Shown here in pieces: positions 1-11,522 of a stretch of 64,000 nucleotides of DNA; the stretch's first letter is position 1, and every line of letters starts with the position of its first letter. The translations under genes were made by a program, and so were the position numbers. The notes below the pieces were generated by a model, which was not told where the DNA came from, did not search any database, and was given only the letters and a program-made list of their open reading frames with translations. Source of the stretch: Inia geoffrensis (taxonomy: Eukaryota > Chordata > Mammalia > Artiodactyla > Iniidae); the NCBI GenBank assembly GCA_036417435.1, contig CM070912.1:28818055-28882054 (forward strand). Reading direction: 5' to 3'.

Positions 1-274
1 ACTTTGCCCTGTAGTAGTTCTACTTCAAATCCAGTGAAAACCCAGCTTGAATAGGTGCATTGGGGTGGTGTGGGTAAGTTGAAGTCAATTCCTCTGCCAG
101 AAAAGGAGGTATGTGAAAATAGCTAGGAAATCTCTACGAGGCTGTTGAAGGGGAAATGTTTCCCCCCAGGTCTGAAAACATGCCACAAAGCTCTACTATA
201 TGGTACAGGAAGAAACACATGCACACACACGTGTACATAAGCAGAACAGAATGGTAAGTCAAAATAGGCCTAGT

Positions 275-478
275 GGGCTTCCCTGGTGGTGCAGTGGTTG
301 AGAGTCTGCCTGCCAATGCAGGGGACACGGGTTCATGCCCCGGTCCGGGAAGATCCCACATGCTGCGGAGCGTCTGGGCCCGTGAGCCATGGCCGCTGAG
401 CCTGCGCGTCCGGAGCCTGTGCTCTGCAATGGAGAGGCCACAGCAGTGAGAGGCCCACGTACCGGAAGAAAAAAAAAA
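275..478 (+). mobile_element. CHR-type SINE (short class)
   Basis: Begins with the cetartiodactyl SINE head ggcttccctggtggtgcag and ends in an A-run. It is flanked by a TSD around aataggcctagtg / aataggcccagtg. The head carries a tRNA-like B-box region. Confidence 0.93.
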
Positions 479-1556
479 AAATAGGCCCAGTGTCTTGGGG
501 AATTTAATATCATAATAGTGATTTTTAAATGAAAGGGAACAAATGAAACTGACACTATAATGTAGGAATTCTTGGATATTTATTTGGGGAAAAATATAGA
601 ACCATATTTCAGGCATCGTACAAATTCTGGAAAACCTAGGATTTGATCATTTTGTGTTGGACAGGTCTTTTTTAACTTTCCTGAAATGATGAAGAGTGGT
701 GATTTCACAGCAAGATGTGCTCAGATTTTCGCTCAGTAAATGGCTTTTGTCTGTACATGTTAAGAAAAATGATTGAAAAAAAAATGATTGATTTGTGAGT
801 TGGCTAATAAGCCCATTAATTAGAAGTCTTTTCACATGGGTTCTGGTGAACCCAAGCAACCCATTTCTCTGTTAAAATACCAGTCAAGCCTTGAGTTATT
901 TTAGTAGCTGCTATTTAATTCTGCAGTTCACAAGTGATGCTTTCTACTAGTAAACTCAGGAGTAGTGTAGGAAAGGCAAGGGCTGGAACGAAGGGTTCAA
1001 CCCCAAGGTTCTTGCTTATTAAACTTGGCACTGGGTCCCCCTACTGGCAAAAGGGAGGAAACACATTTCTCTCTCCAACTGTCCAAAGTTTCCTTCCCGT
1101 ACTCCCTCTTAAATTAACCTTTCACCTAGAATTTCATCACTTGTATCTAAAGCATAAAAATCTAAAAGTAGCATCGAGTAATAATGATGCTTCAGGAAGA
1201 TATCATGTCAATCCCGCTTTTTCAAGTACCCCTGGAGAAGTTCATTTTCAGAAGTAGTCTGCCTGGATGTCATGAGACAGCTTCAGGAAATATATGGAAA
1301 GATGTACTTTAAGCCATTAAGAACCTCCCATAATCTAAGCTGACCTTCTGAGAATCTACTCGGAGCAGAACGTTCCCTCTTCCTAGAAGCCAGCCCTTTT
1401 GAATTAAGGCTTCAGGACACTTGAGAGAGTCAACATAGTTCTGATGGATAATTCAGGGAGAGGCAATTCACTACAATGTCTTCAGTAAAGACATTTCTCC
1501 TCAACCTTTTGATATTTCTGACCTGTAATATTTTTTTCTTTCCTTAACCATTGCAG
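479..1556 (+). other. Unit 1 sequence upstream of the degraded BCAR4 copy
   Basis: No independent gene is seen. Bases 840-1140 align with 10730-11050 and 20610-20900, for example ttctctgttaaaataccag here against tgtctgttaaaatgccaac in unit 2. This is the upstream non-coding or 5' exon region of a BCAR4 copy. The open frame at 934-1257 is not kept in the other units and is not supported as coding. Confidence 0.55.
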
Positions 1557-1902
1557 AAAAAAAAAAAAAACCATGCTGTTGCAGCCGGTGGGAGTTTATA
1601 ACCTGAGGACCAGGTTACTAAGGAGAGGGCAGGAAAAGCTCGGGTGCATGTCTAGCTCTGAGTACATGATCATTGCTTGCATAGGGTTCCTGACTCTGAG
1701 AAGGGTTGTCAATGTGTGAGACTCCTCTGACCACGTGGCTTTCTCTGGTGGATTAATGGTGGTCGCCACGAACCTTTTTATCGTTGTCTTAACTGGAGGG
1801 CTAGCCCTGTGTGCAGGGAGCCAAAAGACACAGAGAACCACAAGCCAAGACAGGAAGCAGGAAGGAGGGGCAGAAGGACCTGAAGCCATGCAGAGCCTTT
1901 AG
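1557..1902 (+). pseudogene. Degraded BCAR4-like copy, last exon, with in-frame TGA
   Basis: A pyrimidine-rich tract and a cag acceptor end at 1556, as in units 2 and 3. An ATG follows at 1573 after an A-run. The frame runs 48 codons to TGA at 1717-1719 and then stays open 60 more codons to TAG at 1900-1902, close to the 114 codons of the intact paralogs. After the TGA, the residues DH, FS and a GG-x-x-L pattern fall where unit 2 has its loop and second membrane helix, and the DNA around 1728-1740 and 1790-1810 matches unit 2. The first half matches poorly. The region matching the paralogs' stop codon is out of frame here, so small indels are likely. The AATAAA of the other units is lost. I infer a pseudogene of the same family; a short truncated peptide remains possible. 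Confidence 0.6.
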
Positions 1903-2499
1903 TGACAGAGACCCATAGCCACACCTGGCAGCTATAAACTGTATCCTAAACTCTGATATCTTCAGGCCATTGAAACTTCGATTTTAAGTCTCTTGAGCAT
2001 TGATTTTTATATGCAAATTAAACCTAGCTTCTTAAAGTCATTTCCTGCTTTTTGCAATGTTTTTGTTCCCAATAGCATAGATGAACTCCCCCTGCAGAAG
2101 TCCTTGTGTCTTCATGTTCATGTCATCTGGCCAACCACTTCGCTCCTGGTGGCTGCACCTACCAACCTTTAGCTGTCTTGCAACCACTGAAGATCCACCT
2201 GCTCCTTCTCCCTCTGGCTTTTCACATCAGCTCCTGCAGATTTCAATGTGCACAGAAATGACCCATCCAAGACCCCAGGTGCCCAGGTCACAGTCTGCAG
2301 TCTCCCCATCTTATCTCTGATATCAGTTATCCACTTTCATGGTTGTTTCCTGTACCTTGTCATCACTGCTACTATGATACCCCAAAGATCATTTCAGGGA
2401 CCCCACTCTCCCATCACACATTCCCTCTTGTCCTCATTAACTTTCTCTTGTACTTCTCACCTGACAATTCTCCAATGTGTTGAAGTTCTTCAACTCTTT
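1903..2499 (+). other. Unit 1 sequence downstream of the BCAR4-like copy
   Basis: No gene is seen. Bases 2030-2300 match 21830-22110 and partly 11930-12130, including tgcagaag and a stretch around ctgaagatccacctgctcc. It marks the 3' flank of each unit. The short open frames here are not preserved between units. Confidence 0.5.
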
Positions 2500-2821
2500 C
2501 TTTTTTTTTTTTTTAAGAAGATGTTGAGGGTGGGAGTTTATTAATTAATTAATTTATTTTTGCTGTGTTGCATCTTCGTTTCACTGCGAGGTCTTTCTCT
2601 AGTTGTGGCAAGCGGGGGCCACTCTTCATCGCGGTGCGCGGGCCTCTCACTATCGCGGCCTCTCTTGTTGCGGAGCACAGGCTCCAGACGTGCAGGCTCA
2701 GCAGTTGTGGCTCACGGGCCCAGCTGCTTTGCGGCATGTGGGATCCTCCCAGACAAGGGCTCGAACCCGTGTGCCCTGCAGTAGCAGGCAGACTCTCAAC
2801 CACTGCGCCACCAGGGAAGCC
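2500..2821 (-). mobile_element. CHR-type SINE (long class), antisense
   Basis: A T-run and TTTA-rich tail lie at the left. The reverse-complemented SINE head ccaccagggaagccc lies at the right. The flanks share cttcaactctt. The matching places in units 2 and 3 are empty. Confidence 0.9.
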
Positions 2822-3083
2822 CTCTTCAACTCTTCGGTTCCACAGTCTCCTTACTACTCAGAGTGCCTTGACTTTCTACTTGTCCCTTTTGGAACAAAGC
2901 TGGAACACCCCCAACTTCTGCTTCCTTCTGACTCTACATGCCTGGTAAACACACCAGCCTGGGGTAACTGAACTTTCCACAGAGGCACACGTCTAGGAGC
3001 AACTCACTCATAAAGGTTGACTGGCCTTTAAAATCATGATCACCAACTTTCAAGAGCACACTCTACTGCTGTCCCACCTTTCT

Positions 3084-3478
3084 TTTTTTTTTTCCTTGTA
3101 TGTTAATTTTTTTAACATATTTATTGGAGTATAATTGCTCTACAATGGTGTGTTAGTTTCTGCTTTATAACAAAGCGAATTAGCCATACATATACATATA
3201 TCCCCATAGCTCCTCCCTCTTGCGTCTCCCTCCCACCCTCCCTATCCCACCCCTCTAAGTGGTCACAAAGCACGGAGCTGATCTCCCTGTGCTATGTGGC
3301 TGCTTCCCACTAGCTATCTATTTTACGTTTGGTAGTGTATATATGTCCATGCCACTCTCTCACTTCGTCTCAGCTTACCCTTCCCCCTCCCCGTGTCCTC
3401 AAGTCCATTCTCTACATCTGCATCTTTACTCCTGTCCTGCCCCTAGGTTCTTCAGAACCTTTTTTTTTTTTTTTTAAT
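3084..3478 (-). mobile_element. 5'-truncated L1 3' end, antisense
   Basis: Contains the antisense cetartiodactyl L1 3' UTR, with tttattggagtataattgc near the left end and gttcttcagaacc near the right. It is flanked by a TSD beginning tgtcccacc (3069 and 3479). Unit 2 has a single uninterrupted copy of that site near 13430. Confidence 0.88.
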
Positions 3479-4105
3479 GTCCCACCGTTCTGATGTGTCC
3501 CCAACTCCTTCAGCTCAGGCTAGGGATTGCCGGACTCCTTGTCACGATACCTAGCAGAAGAAGGGTCCCTCTTCTCCCTCAGCTGACATTTGTGGGCCCC
3601 ACAATGAAAGTGATTTGCCATGTCACCTACTCACTCTACAGAACTCCCCATTCCACACACCCTATCCCACAGCCTCTGAGTGCTTCACTCTTAAATATGC
3701 AGCGAGAGCCCAGAAACTAGGAACATTTAGCAACACCTCTGTCATGATCCACAAGCTCAAAGGATTTCAGAGAATCCAAAGACAAAAAGCAGGAAACAGA
3801 AAAAAAGAAACCTTTCAACTTGTAATTGATATTTTCAATATGCAGAGAAATTGTGTAAGTAAAATAAGAGTAGGGTGTAATAAGGGATCAGTCAGGGAGA
3901 GCAAGAACTCTTAGAAATTATACATGAGAGCAGAAATTAAAATTTTTGCATGATAATGATGAGGGAATATATTAATGAGAAGCATTTATAATAAGGAAAA
4001 ACTGAAAACAATGTCCAACAACAGAGAATTTAAAATACATGCATATATGAACAAGGCAAAACCTCTTACTCTCCCTAAAACTGATGTTAAAAAGAAGTAA
4101 ACACA
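3479..4105 (+). other. Unit 1 unassigned stretch
   Basis: No gene or named repeat is seen. It matches 13440-14080 (unit 2) and 22530-23350 (unit 3), including a block around cctctgagtgcttcactct. ORFs here are not conserved. Confidence 0.5.
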
Positions 4106-4402
4106 GGCTTCCCTGGTGGCACAGTGGTTAAGAATCTGCCTGCCAATGCAGGGGACATGGGTTCGAGCTCTGGTCTGGGAAGATCCCACATGCCGCAGAG
4201 CAACTGAGCCTGTCCGCCGCAACTACTGAAGCCCACGTGCCTAGAGCCTGTGCTCCACAGCAAGAGAAGCCACCGCAATGAGAAGCCTGAGCATCACAAG
4301 GAAGAGCAGCCTCCGCTAGTCTCAACTAGAGAAAGCCCGCACGCAGCAACGAAGACCCAACGCATCCCCCCGAAAAAATAAATAAATAAAATTTAAAAAA
4401 AG
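4106..4402 (+). mobile_element. CHR-type SINE (long class)
   Basis: Has the SINE head, the long-class body with repeated aactactgaagcc-type blocks and an (AAAT)n tail. Unit 2 reads straight through the matching place near 14062. Confidence 0.9.
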
Positions 4403-5004
4403 GAAACGCAACAGGAAATTATTAACAGTGGTCATTTCTGGGTAGTGGGGTAAGTAATAATCTTTATTTCTACTTGAATCATTTTATATTTTTCAAAATT
4501 TCCCCAATGTATAAGTATTTGTAAAAGAAAAAATTTTTGTTTTACAAACGAAATTGCCTTTATCTGTGTCAGTATCCCACTGACCTGGGAAAGGTTACAG
4601 GAAATAAAAATACGTTCCCAAAAGTTGAGAATGTTTCTGTGCCGTCCAGCAGCAAGGAGCTAGGAGATGGTATGTGGGTGCCCAGCAGTTCTGCCGATCT
4701 GTCATACAGGCAATTCCTCGGTATTATTTTAATATTAACTATAAACTCCTTGCTTTGGCCTCTCTGTCCCTGAAATAGGAATACATGTTTTTGTAATGAC
4801 TGAAGATTTGTAAGAAAAGTAATATCCAAAGCCCCACTTCCCAAGCATGATGGTGTATTTTCTGTCTTTTTTTCATATGTATAGAGTTTTTCATTTCCTT
4901 CTTTTTTGCCATTTATATTTTTCAAGTTTTGTTAATAAAATTTCTATTCTAATGAAAAGAAAGTTATCTCTTCTTAGTTGTATTTCTTTCATTATCTACA
5001 ATTA

Positions 5005-5450
5005 CTTGTAATGGTCCCAAAATGAAAACAACCTCAATATCCATTAGTGAGGGAATGAATTCATTGGGATATACTATACCCAATAGTGGAATACTACATA
5101 AAAAGGGAGAAGCTATTGATACACAAAGCAAAAGGACGAATATCAAAATAATTATCCTAAGTGAAAGAAACAAGACAGAATACATACTGAACGATGTCAT
5201 ATATATAAAATGATAAGTAATCTATAGTAACAAAAAGCAGATCAGTGGTTGCCTGGGGATGGGAGGGAAGGAGATGTGAATTACAAAGGGGCACAAAGAA
5301 ACTTTGGGGGGCAATGGATGTGTTTATGATCTTATTTGTGCTGATGCTTTCATTGTATATAACATATGTCAAAACTCATTGAATTGCACACTTTAAATTT
5401 GTGCTGTTTTTTATACCTCATTTATACCTCCATGAAGCTGTGAATAAAGA
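5005..5450 (+). mobile_element. L1 3' fragment shared by all three units (unit 1)
   Basis: L1 3'-region sequence: aatggaatactac-like text, then gtggttgcctggggatgg and ctcattgaattgcacac. The same fragment sits at 14735-15170 and 24430-24870, so the insertion predates the triplication. Confidence 0.75.
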
Positions 5451-6534
5451 AGCACAGGGTGAATAATTTTAAGCAGTGTTTCTACAACCTTTGCCGATAT
5501 TAAGACTCCTGGTGCCGTGGAAAGTCCACACACCTGGTTCTGCTTCTGAGTCCTCCATGGAGCACCAGGTGAATTGTACTTTCAACAAGGGTCCCGGGAT
5601 TCTCAAGCTCAGGGCAATTGGGAAACCCTGGTACAAATTGGGTGGTAGCCGAGAAGGAGGTTTCCCTCATCTTGACCAAACCATGATCGGGTGAAGACAA
5701 ATGAAACCACCACCAACAGCCAAGGGGAAACAAACGTATGATTTCCTAGTGTTTCACCTAAGTGCCTGATCCTTAATCACATATAATACGTGTCCTACCC
5801 ATCTCCCCTGTAAGAAGTTTCTCAGCCCCTCAGCATCTTCTATCATTGGATTAACTGGGATGAAAGCTGATGGGTGAAAAATGCTCTCCATAGAATCCAT
5901 GTTATTGCAATTATCCAATCAAGATCCTGTCTCCTATAAAAGAAACACAGTGAGGTAGCTCTGATCGACATTTCATCTTGAAGGGTGTTTGCCTCTTTGT
6001 TGTTAAGGAGATTCATTTAATGAGGTAAAGGAAACTACATTTTTAAAAATATATGTTGTGGAATGTTTGAAAGTCACTAAAGATGTCTTTTTTCTTATTA
6101 CTCGGTGAACTCAGGTATGTTTTGAAAAGTTCACTGACTATTGCAATTCCTTAGATGTGTTTCCTGTTTTGCCTTTTGTCTGTGTTTCCTTATTTGTTGA
6201 TGTTCTTTGTATATAGGATCTTAACTCTTTATTTTCTATGTGTGTAAAATGTATTCCTCCAGTTGGTCATTTACCATAACTTGTCTGTAATGTCTCTTGC
6301 CATTCAAGGAATTTTTTTTCCTTTAAAGCATCTGTTTCACTTTTTCCAAGAAAAGCTTGAAAGAGTTTATCTATTTAGCAAGACTCAAAAGAAAACATGT
6401 CTTCAACCTAAGGCTCTGAGGAAAAAAAGTAATAAAACCAATAGAAATGGAGGAGGGATTTAATAAGGAAACAAAATAATTTGGAAAACTGAAACCATGC
6501 TTGATAGATAAAACTCAAAATTAGTTTTTTGTGT
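5451..6534 (+). other. Unit 1 stretch with the conserved agcaccaggt block
   Basis: No gene is confirmed. Bases 5490-5700 are among the best kept blocks of the array (compare 15420-15630 and 24910-25110), and 5890-5940 (ccatgttattgcaattatcc) recurs at 15838 and 25329. Frames open in one unit are broken or shortened in another, so I treat it as non-coding. Confidence 0.5.
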
Positions 6535-6628
6535 GTGTCTGGCTTTTTTTCACTTAGCATAATGTTTTGTTTTTTTATACATCTTTATTGGAGTATAATT
6601 GCTTTACAATGCTGTGTTAGTTTCAAAG
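6535..6628 (-). mobile_element. Short L1 pieces, antisense
   Basis: Contains ttttttcacttagcataatg, then tctttattggagtataattg and tgctgtgttagtttc, two antisense L1 segments typical of the L1 3' end. The matching place in unit 2 near 16480 lacks them. Confidence 0.7.
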
Positions 6629-6767
6629 TTAGTTCTTGAGGAAGGTGACAAGTTGCTAAACCTGACAAGCCAAAATATTTAGCATTTTATGAATGAGGCA
6701 AGAAATATAGTCAGATAAAAAGATCATTGTAATACTTGGCATTTTAGGCAAAACGTATGGTTTTCTA

Positions 6768-7230
6768 TTTTTTTTCTCAGCCTTTATTTAAACAAATGCT
6801 AATACATTAAATCTGTGTCTGGCCATATTGTAGAGTTTTTAAAATTGAAATATAATTGACATGCAATATTATTATGTTAGTTTCAGGTGTACTGTTGATA
6901 TTTGCAATACATTATGAAACGAACACCACAATAAGTCTAGGAACCATCTGTCCCAATACAAAGTTATTAGAATATTATTGACCATATTTCTCATGCTGCA
7001 TATTACATCCCTGTGGCTTATTTTATAACTTGAGGTTTGTGCCTGTAATCCCCTTCACCTGTTTCACCCACCCACTTCCCACCTCCCTCCCTTCTGGCAA
7101 CCATCCCTTTGTTCTCTGAATCCAGGAGTCTGTTTTCATTTTGTTTGTTTTATTTTTTTAGATTCCACATTTAAGTGAGACCATGCAGTGTTTGTCTTTG
7201 TCTGACTTATTTCACTTAGCCTAATACCCT
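6768..7230 (-). mobile_element. L1 3' fragment, antisense
   Basis: Starts with a T-rich tail and contains antisense L1 3' UTR text (aaattgaaatataattgac, ttccacatttaagtgagacc). It is flanked by a TSD of about 17 bp, aaaacgtatggttttct and aaaatgtatggttttct. Absent from unit 2. Confidence 0.82.
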
Positions 7231-9387
7231 AAAATGTATGGTTTTCTTAAATAAGTTACCAAAGAGTGTTACCAAAAGTTACCAACATTGAATCAAGGAG
7301 AGATGGAAACATCAGAAAAAACCAACCTTTTTAGAAGAAATGAGAAAGGTGGTCACACATCCACCTAAGTTGGCCTGAAAGGACAAGGGCTTTTAATTCT
7401 AAAAGCTTCCCAGTCATCTTACAAAAGCAGTGTTACCCTAACCTCAGCACCCATAGAAATCCTCCCGACAGAACTCAAAATATAATGTAAAAATTCTTAG
7501 CAATGCAAGCAAATCATGTCTTTTAAAAGCCTTTAATCATAATAATTTTCAAACAGAAAAGTTTTAAAAGGGCACAATGAACACTCCCTACTCTCCACTT
7601 AGGTGCAACACATTGTTAATGTTTTGATGTAACCGGTACAGGTGTATATAATTTATTATTTGCTCAATCATCTGAGAATAAGTTGCAGACACCATGACAT
7701 TGCACTCCTGAATTCTTGAACATGCATCTCCTACAGCTAGGGACATTCCCCTACAAATCTCAATACCACCTTTGCACAAGGAGATAACCTGTATGGTTTA
7801 CCATAATAAGGAATGCTGATGATGGTTTATTTCAGGAACACAAGGATGGTTCCGTATTAGGAAAATCAATGAACTTCATCATAGTAACAAAAGAAAGCAG
7901 AAAGCCCTATTTATCAGCAAATGCTGAAGAGGTATTGGAAAAAATTCCCTAGCAATTCCTGATTAAAATTTCTTAATGAAGAATAGAAATAAAATATTCA
8001 AAAGAGAACAGCAAATGACAAGCAGCATAAGAAATAGTTAAAATGTTTCCGTTAAAGGCAATGTACAAAATTCTGTGGTTTCTGTGTTCTCCACTGTGTT
8101 TGAGATCTTCAACCTCTTTGATCCCAAGGACCATAATATTTTGGGGGAACAACTCTTATTTCCCATATATTGACTTCTTCCGGTGTTCAGCATAAATTAG
8201 TCACGATGGATGTAATATCTGGCATTTTTAAAGTGCTGATACTTCTGATTGCTACACCACTTTTAAAAGTACGCATTGAATCTAAACCTTCACCTTCAGC
8301 ATCCATGTGAAATACACATACACAGGGTCTTCACTAACACTCTGAAACTTTGCTTCATTTCTTTTCCTTCTTTAACTTGTTTTCCGTTTCATTCACTGCC
8401 TCCAGAATTGTGTCCTAATGTAATGTTATGCTTTAAAGTCTTTTAAAAAACATCGCAATATATAGTTAGTTCTCTGGGACAAAATTTTGTATATAGATTT
8501 AATTAAAATTTTTTTCTGACTGTAATGTTCTTAATGTAAAATTTCTCCTGAACTGGGTTACAACTATAATAATATATATGTGATCAGAACAACATATTAC
8601 AAACTATGGTATTAAATATAAAAAGGGAATTTTGCTTAAGAGCTGCAACTCTAGTCCCACAACGTATACACTTTTTCTTTTCTTTGCTCTCTTGTGATTT
8701 TTTAGTACCTGTTTGCGTGTAACTTACTGCTAGAATGAGACCAGGTTCAGGATCCATTCTCTTGTTACTTTTATTTTTCATAAACAGAAGCAAAAGCAAT
8801 CTTGTTCACATACATAAAACGATAGGAATGGAAAGAGTCTGATTATAGCTGTGTCACTGAATTCTTTGAATTTTGTCAAAGTTACATGCAAAAAAAAATC
8901 ACATAATGATCATCCAGCCAGATTTTCTTATTGAGCTGTCAACATCATTAATTCTTCCATTTTTTTGGTAACAGGTAAGAATAAGAGACACCTACTTGCA
9001 AAAGTGTTAGTTACCCAATCATTAAGCATTCACTTTCTTAACATAAACACCTACATTTTGAATTGTGCCTATATTTGGTGCCCCAGATATTTTTAATACC
9101 CTGTGCATTGCACTGTAGCAAGATAAATATGAATGAGATGCTTGGCTTCTGTGAAGAGGGAGAAGGGCACTTGCCAAAGGGATGTCCTGACTGCAGGCAG
9201 GGCAGTTGTAGGAAGGATCACAGGAAGCTGAGGTTTTAGATCCTGAGGAAGCTCCCTGACAATGAGCCACGTTGATGGTCTTTGTGTCCCTTGAGGGTAC
9301 ATGTGTAATATATCACTTTGTAGACCAGTGTTCTAGGTAACATAATAAAATAGGAAAATTAAATGGCATATGTCGGGAAAATAATTC
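7231..9387 (+). other. Unit 1 distal stretch without a gene
   Basis: Matches 16650-19200 in unit 2 and 26330-29440 in unit 3 (with insertions). Contains the block at 8117 used as a landmark. No conserved reading frame, RNA gene or named repeat is seen. Confidence 0.5.
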
Positions 9388-9580
9388 TTTTTTTTAATAT
9401 TTATTTATTTATTTGGTTGCACTGGGTCTTGGTTGCTGCTCACGGGCTCCTTAGTTGCAGCTCGCCAGCTCCTTAGTTGTGGCATGCATGTGGGATCTAG
9501 TTCCCTGACCAGGGATTGAATCTGGACCCCCTGCATTGGGAGCTCGGAGTCTTAACTCACTGTGCCACCAGAGAAGTCCC
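9388..9580 (-). mobile_element. CHR-type SINE (medium class), antisense
   Basis: T-rich (TTTA)n tail at left, SINE body, reverse-complemented head ending gagaagtccc. Immediately followed by another antisense SINE. Confidence 0.85.
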
Positions 9581-9590
9581 GGGAAAATGA

Positions 9591-9796
9591 TTTTTTTTTT
9601 TTTTGCGGTACGCGGGCCTCTCACTGTTGTGGCCTCTCCCGTTGCAGAGCACAGGCTCCGGACGCGCAGGCTCAGCGGCCATGGCTCACGGGCCCAGCCA
9701 CTCCGCGGCATGTGGGATCTTCCCGGACCGGGGCACGAACCCGTGTCCCCTACACTGGCAGGCAGACTCTCAACCACTGAGCCACCAGGGAAGCAC
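9591..9796 (-). mobile_element. CHR-type SINE (short, young class), antisense
   Basis: T-run, then gcggtacgcgggcctctcac through to ccaccagggaagc. Flanked by gggaaaatgattt and ggggaaaatgatt, so it inserted into the flank of the preceding SINE. Confidence 0.92.
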
Positions 9797-9850
9797 AGGG
9801 GAAAATGATTCTTTATGGAGATGACCATATAGCAAGCACATCCAGGTTTA

Positions 9851-9989
9851 TTTATTTATTTTAATAATATTTTATTATTTATTTCTTTGGCTGAGGCATG
9901 TGGGATCTAGTTCCCTGACCAGACATAGAACCTGGGCCTCCTGCCTTGGGAGTGAGGAGTCTTAACCACTGGACCACCAGGGAAGTCCC
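9851..9989 (-). mobile_element. CHR-type SINE (medium class), antisense
   Basis: Flanked by a 14-bp TSD, cacatccaggttta (9837-9850 and 9990-10003). Unit 2 near 19270 has one copy of that site and no SINE. Confidence 0.92.
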
Positions 9990-10145
9990 CACATCCAGGT
10001 TTAAAATGAAGAGTTTTAAAATTCTTGCCACAAATTTAAATGGCTAGCTAAAAGTAATGGTACAAAAATTCAGCAATTTTCCTTTATGGGTATAATTAGC
10101 AGTTAGAGAATTGATAAAAATCTCACTTAAAAAATACGTGTGTTA

Positions 10146-10217
10146 GGCTTCCCTGGTGGCTCAGTGGTTGAGAGTCTGCCTGCCGATGCAGGGGACACGG
10201 GTTCGTGCCCCGGTTCG
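10146..10217 (+). mobile_element. SINE head without body or tail
   Basis: About 72 bp of SINE head, ending after the B-box-like part (ggttcgtgccccgg) and joined directly to unit sequence with no poly(A). Unit 2 has about 390 bp at this place (19410-19800) that is missing here. Confidence 0.8.
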
Positions 10218-10400
10218 TGCATCCTATTTCAAAATAGGATGAAATATTCCACAAATGGTTTACATATACTTTTCTATTCCTTTGAGGGAAAATATAGATT
10301 CTCATTCAAGCAATGTACAAAAATTACCAATGGATGAAAATGAATAAGGGACATATATAAGACTTCATAATCTTGAAGTCGGGCATTACCTCTTAAATGT

Positions 10401-10520
10401 TTTTTTTTTTTTAATTGAAGGATAGTTGATTTAAAATGTTTCTGGTGTATAGCAAAGTGATTCACTTATACATATATATTTTTTTCCTGTTCCTTTCATT
10501 ATAGGTTATTATAAGATATT
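10401..10520 (-). mobile_element. L1 3' fragment, antisense
   Basis: T-run followed by taattgaaggatagttgat and agcaaagtgattcacttata, which resembles the 3' end of an older cetartiodactyl L1 in reverse. Confidence 0.6.
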
Positions 10521-10654
10521 GAATATAGTTAAATGTTTCTTAAAATGTAACAAAACATGCCCAGCACCAGGATTCAATTGTCAAAGGGTATTATGCTTAA
10601 GAAACCAAGATAAATAATAATAATAAATAAAAGGAAGAGGAAACTCCCTTGACT

Positions 10655-11080
10655 TAGTTGAGATCATGGCTCTTAAGCACATTAGTTAGAAACCATGTCC
10701 ATCATCAGGTGGGTCCTGCATGGTCCAGAGACAGCAGGCAGCCCATCTGTCTGTTAAAATGCCAACCAAGACAAGAGTTATGTGCTGGCTGTTTCCTTGA
10801 CTCTGCCCCTCCCAAGTGGCCCTTAGAAGCCTGGAGAACTCAAGACTCCCCTTCAGTTCACTCAAGCAAGGACAAGAGCATCAGTGGGAAACATCTGCAA
10901 GTTTTCTGCTCTCTTGCAGGTCAAACGTTGCACCAGGCTCCTCCTACTGGCAGAGGAGAGGAAAACACTGGTCCCTGTGCTGCAGGTCAAAATTCCCTTG
11001 TTATGCTTTGTCTGGAGTGCACGTTGCTTTTAACATGTATTACATTACATCTGTGTCGAAACTTTCTTTGTGTTCCATTT
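10655..11080 (+). other. Conserved upstream block of BCAR4 unit 2 (possible 5' exons)
   Basis: The best-kept non-coding block between units 2 and 3 (20520-20920). It includes catcatcaggtgggtcctg, with a good donor-like caggtgggt at about 10707, and cctgtgctgcaggtcaaa. The last exon of BCAR4 starts with a splice acceptor, so upstream exons must exist, and this block is the best candidate. The reading frames here are not conserved, so I do not call protein. Confidence 0.4.
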
Positions 11081-11522
11081 AATTTATATCTAATTTGTAT
11101 AATAATCCTATAATATGACTATCATCTTAGGCTGATAGTTCAATAAAATGCAACCTGAGTCTTCTAGCAAACCTCAGGTCTATGGGTCATGCCCCAATTC
11201 CATAGTGTTCTCTGGATATAATCTAGAAGTTTGTGATAGATGGTTTCATGAAGGTTACTGAAAGAAATAGTTAAAGGAAATTAAGAATATGTACTCATCC
11301 TCCTGGATTTTCTGTCAGTCTTCTTTGCAGGTCAATTCCCAGGTTGTCCAGGAGGTAGCCCTTTGTTTTATACGATCAGGATACTTGGCAACTCAGTGAA
11401 TATAATTGAAAATTTGGTACGAAAGCACTGTCATGCCAAATGGGGAGACAGGTTCCTGTCAACCTTTAGAATTATCTAACCCTAACTTTTTCCTACCCCT
11501 CATCCTGCAGATAAGACTCATC

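Larger units (their letters stand above)
1..10217 (+). repeat. BCAR4 tandem array, unit 1 (oldest-looking copy, 5' edge uncertain)
   Basis: This is the first of three direct repeats. Matching landmarks recur in order. The BCAR4-type ORF start is at 1573, 11523 and 21420. A block beginning agcaccaggt is at 5561, 15491 and 24972. A block reading tttgatcccaaggacc or close to it is at about 8117, 17732 and 27248. Similarity to the start of units 2 and 3 can be followed back to about 570 (compare 570-640 with 19850-19920); whether it reaches base 1 is unclear. Private insertions are SINEs at 275, 2500, 4106, 9388, 9591 and 9851 and L1 pieces at 3084, 6535 and 6768. No gene other than the degraded BCAR4 copy is visible. 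The rest is A/T-rich sequence that matches the other units but is otherwise unassigned. Confidence 0.75.

Noticed and set aside
275..478. tRNA gene suggested by the B-box-like ggttcgtgccccgg
   Set aside because: It is the tRNA-derived head of a SINE repeated about 40 times, without a foldable intact tRNA or terminator.
1717..1719. Reading the in-frame TGA of the unit 1 copy as selenocysteine
   Set aside because: The intact paralogs have no TGA or cysteine role at this place, and the copy carries further damage. A stop is simpler.
5476..5694. Possible conserved peptide around the agcaccaggt block (also 15391 and 24899)
   Set aside because: The DNA is conserved, but frames differ in start, length and indels between units, so conservation reflects recent common origin, not coding.
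9536..9828. Recurring protein-like ORFs with the text ESPPADAGDTGSCPGPG or its antisense forms, here and at many other places
   Set aside because: These are translations of CHR-type SINEs. They occur wherever a SINE occurs, in either strand, and lack independent support.
11406..11522. N-terminal extension of the unit 2 BCAR4 ORF (39 more codons)
   Set aside because: It crosses a conserved splice acceptor and has no counterpart in unit 3, so it is intronic read-through.
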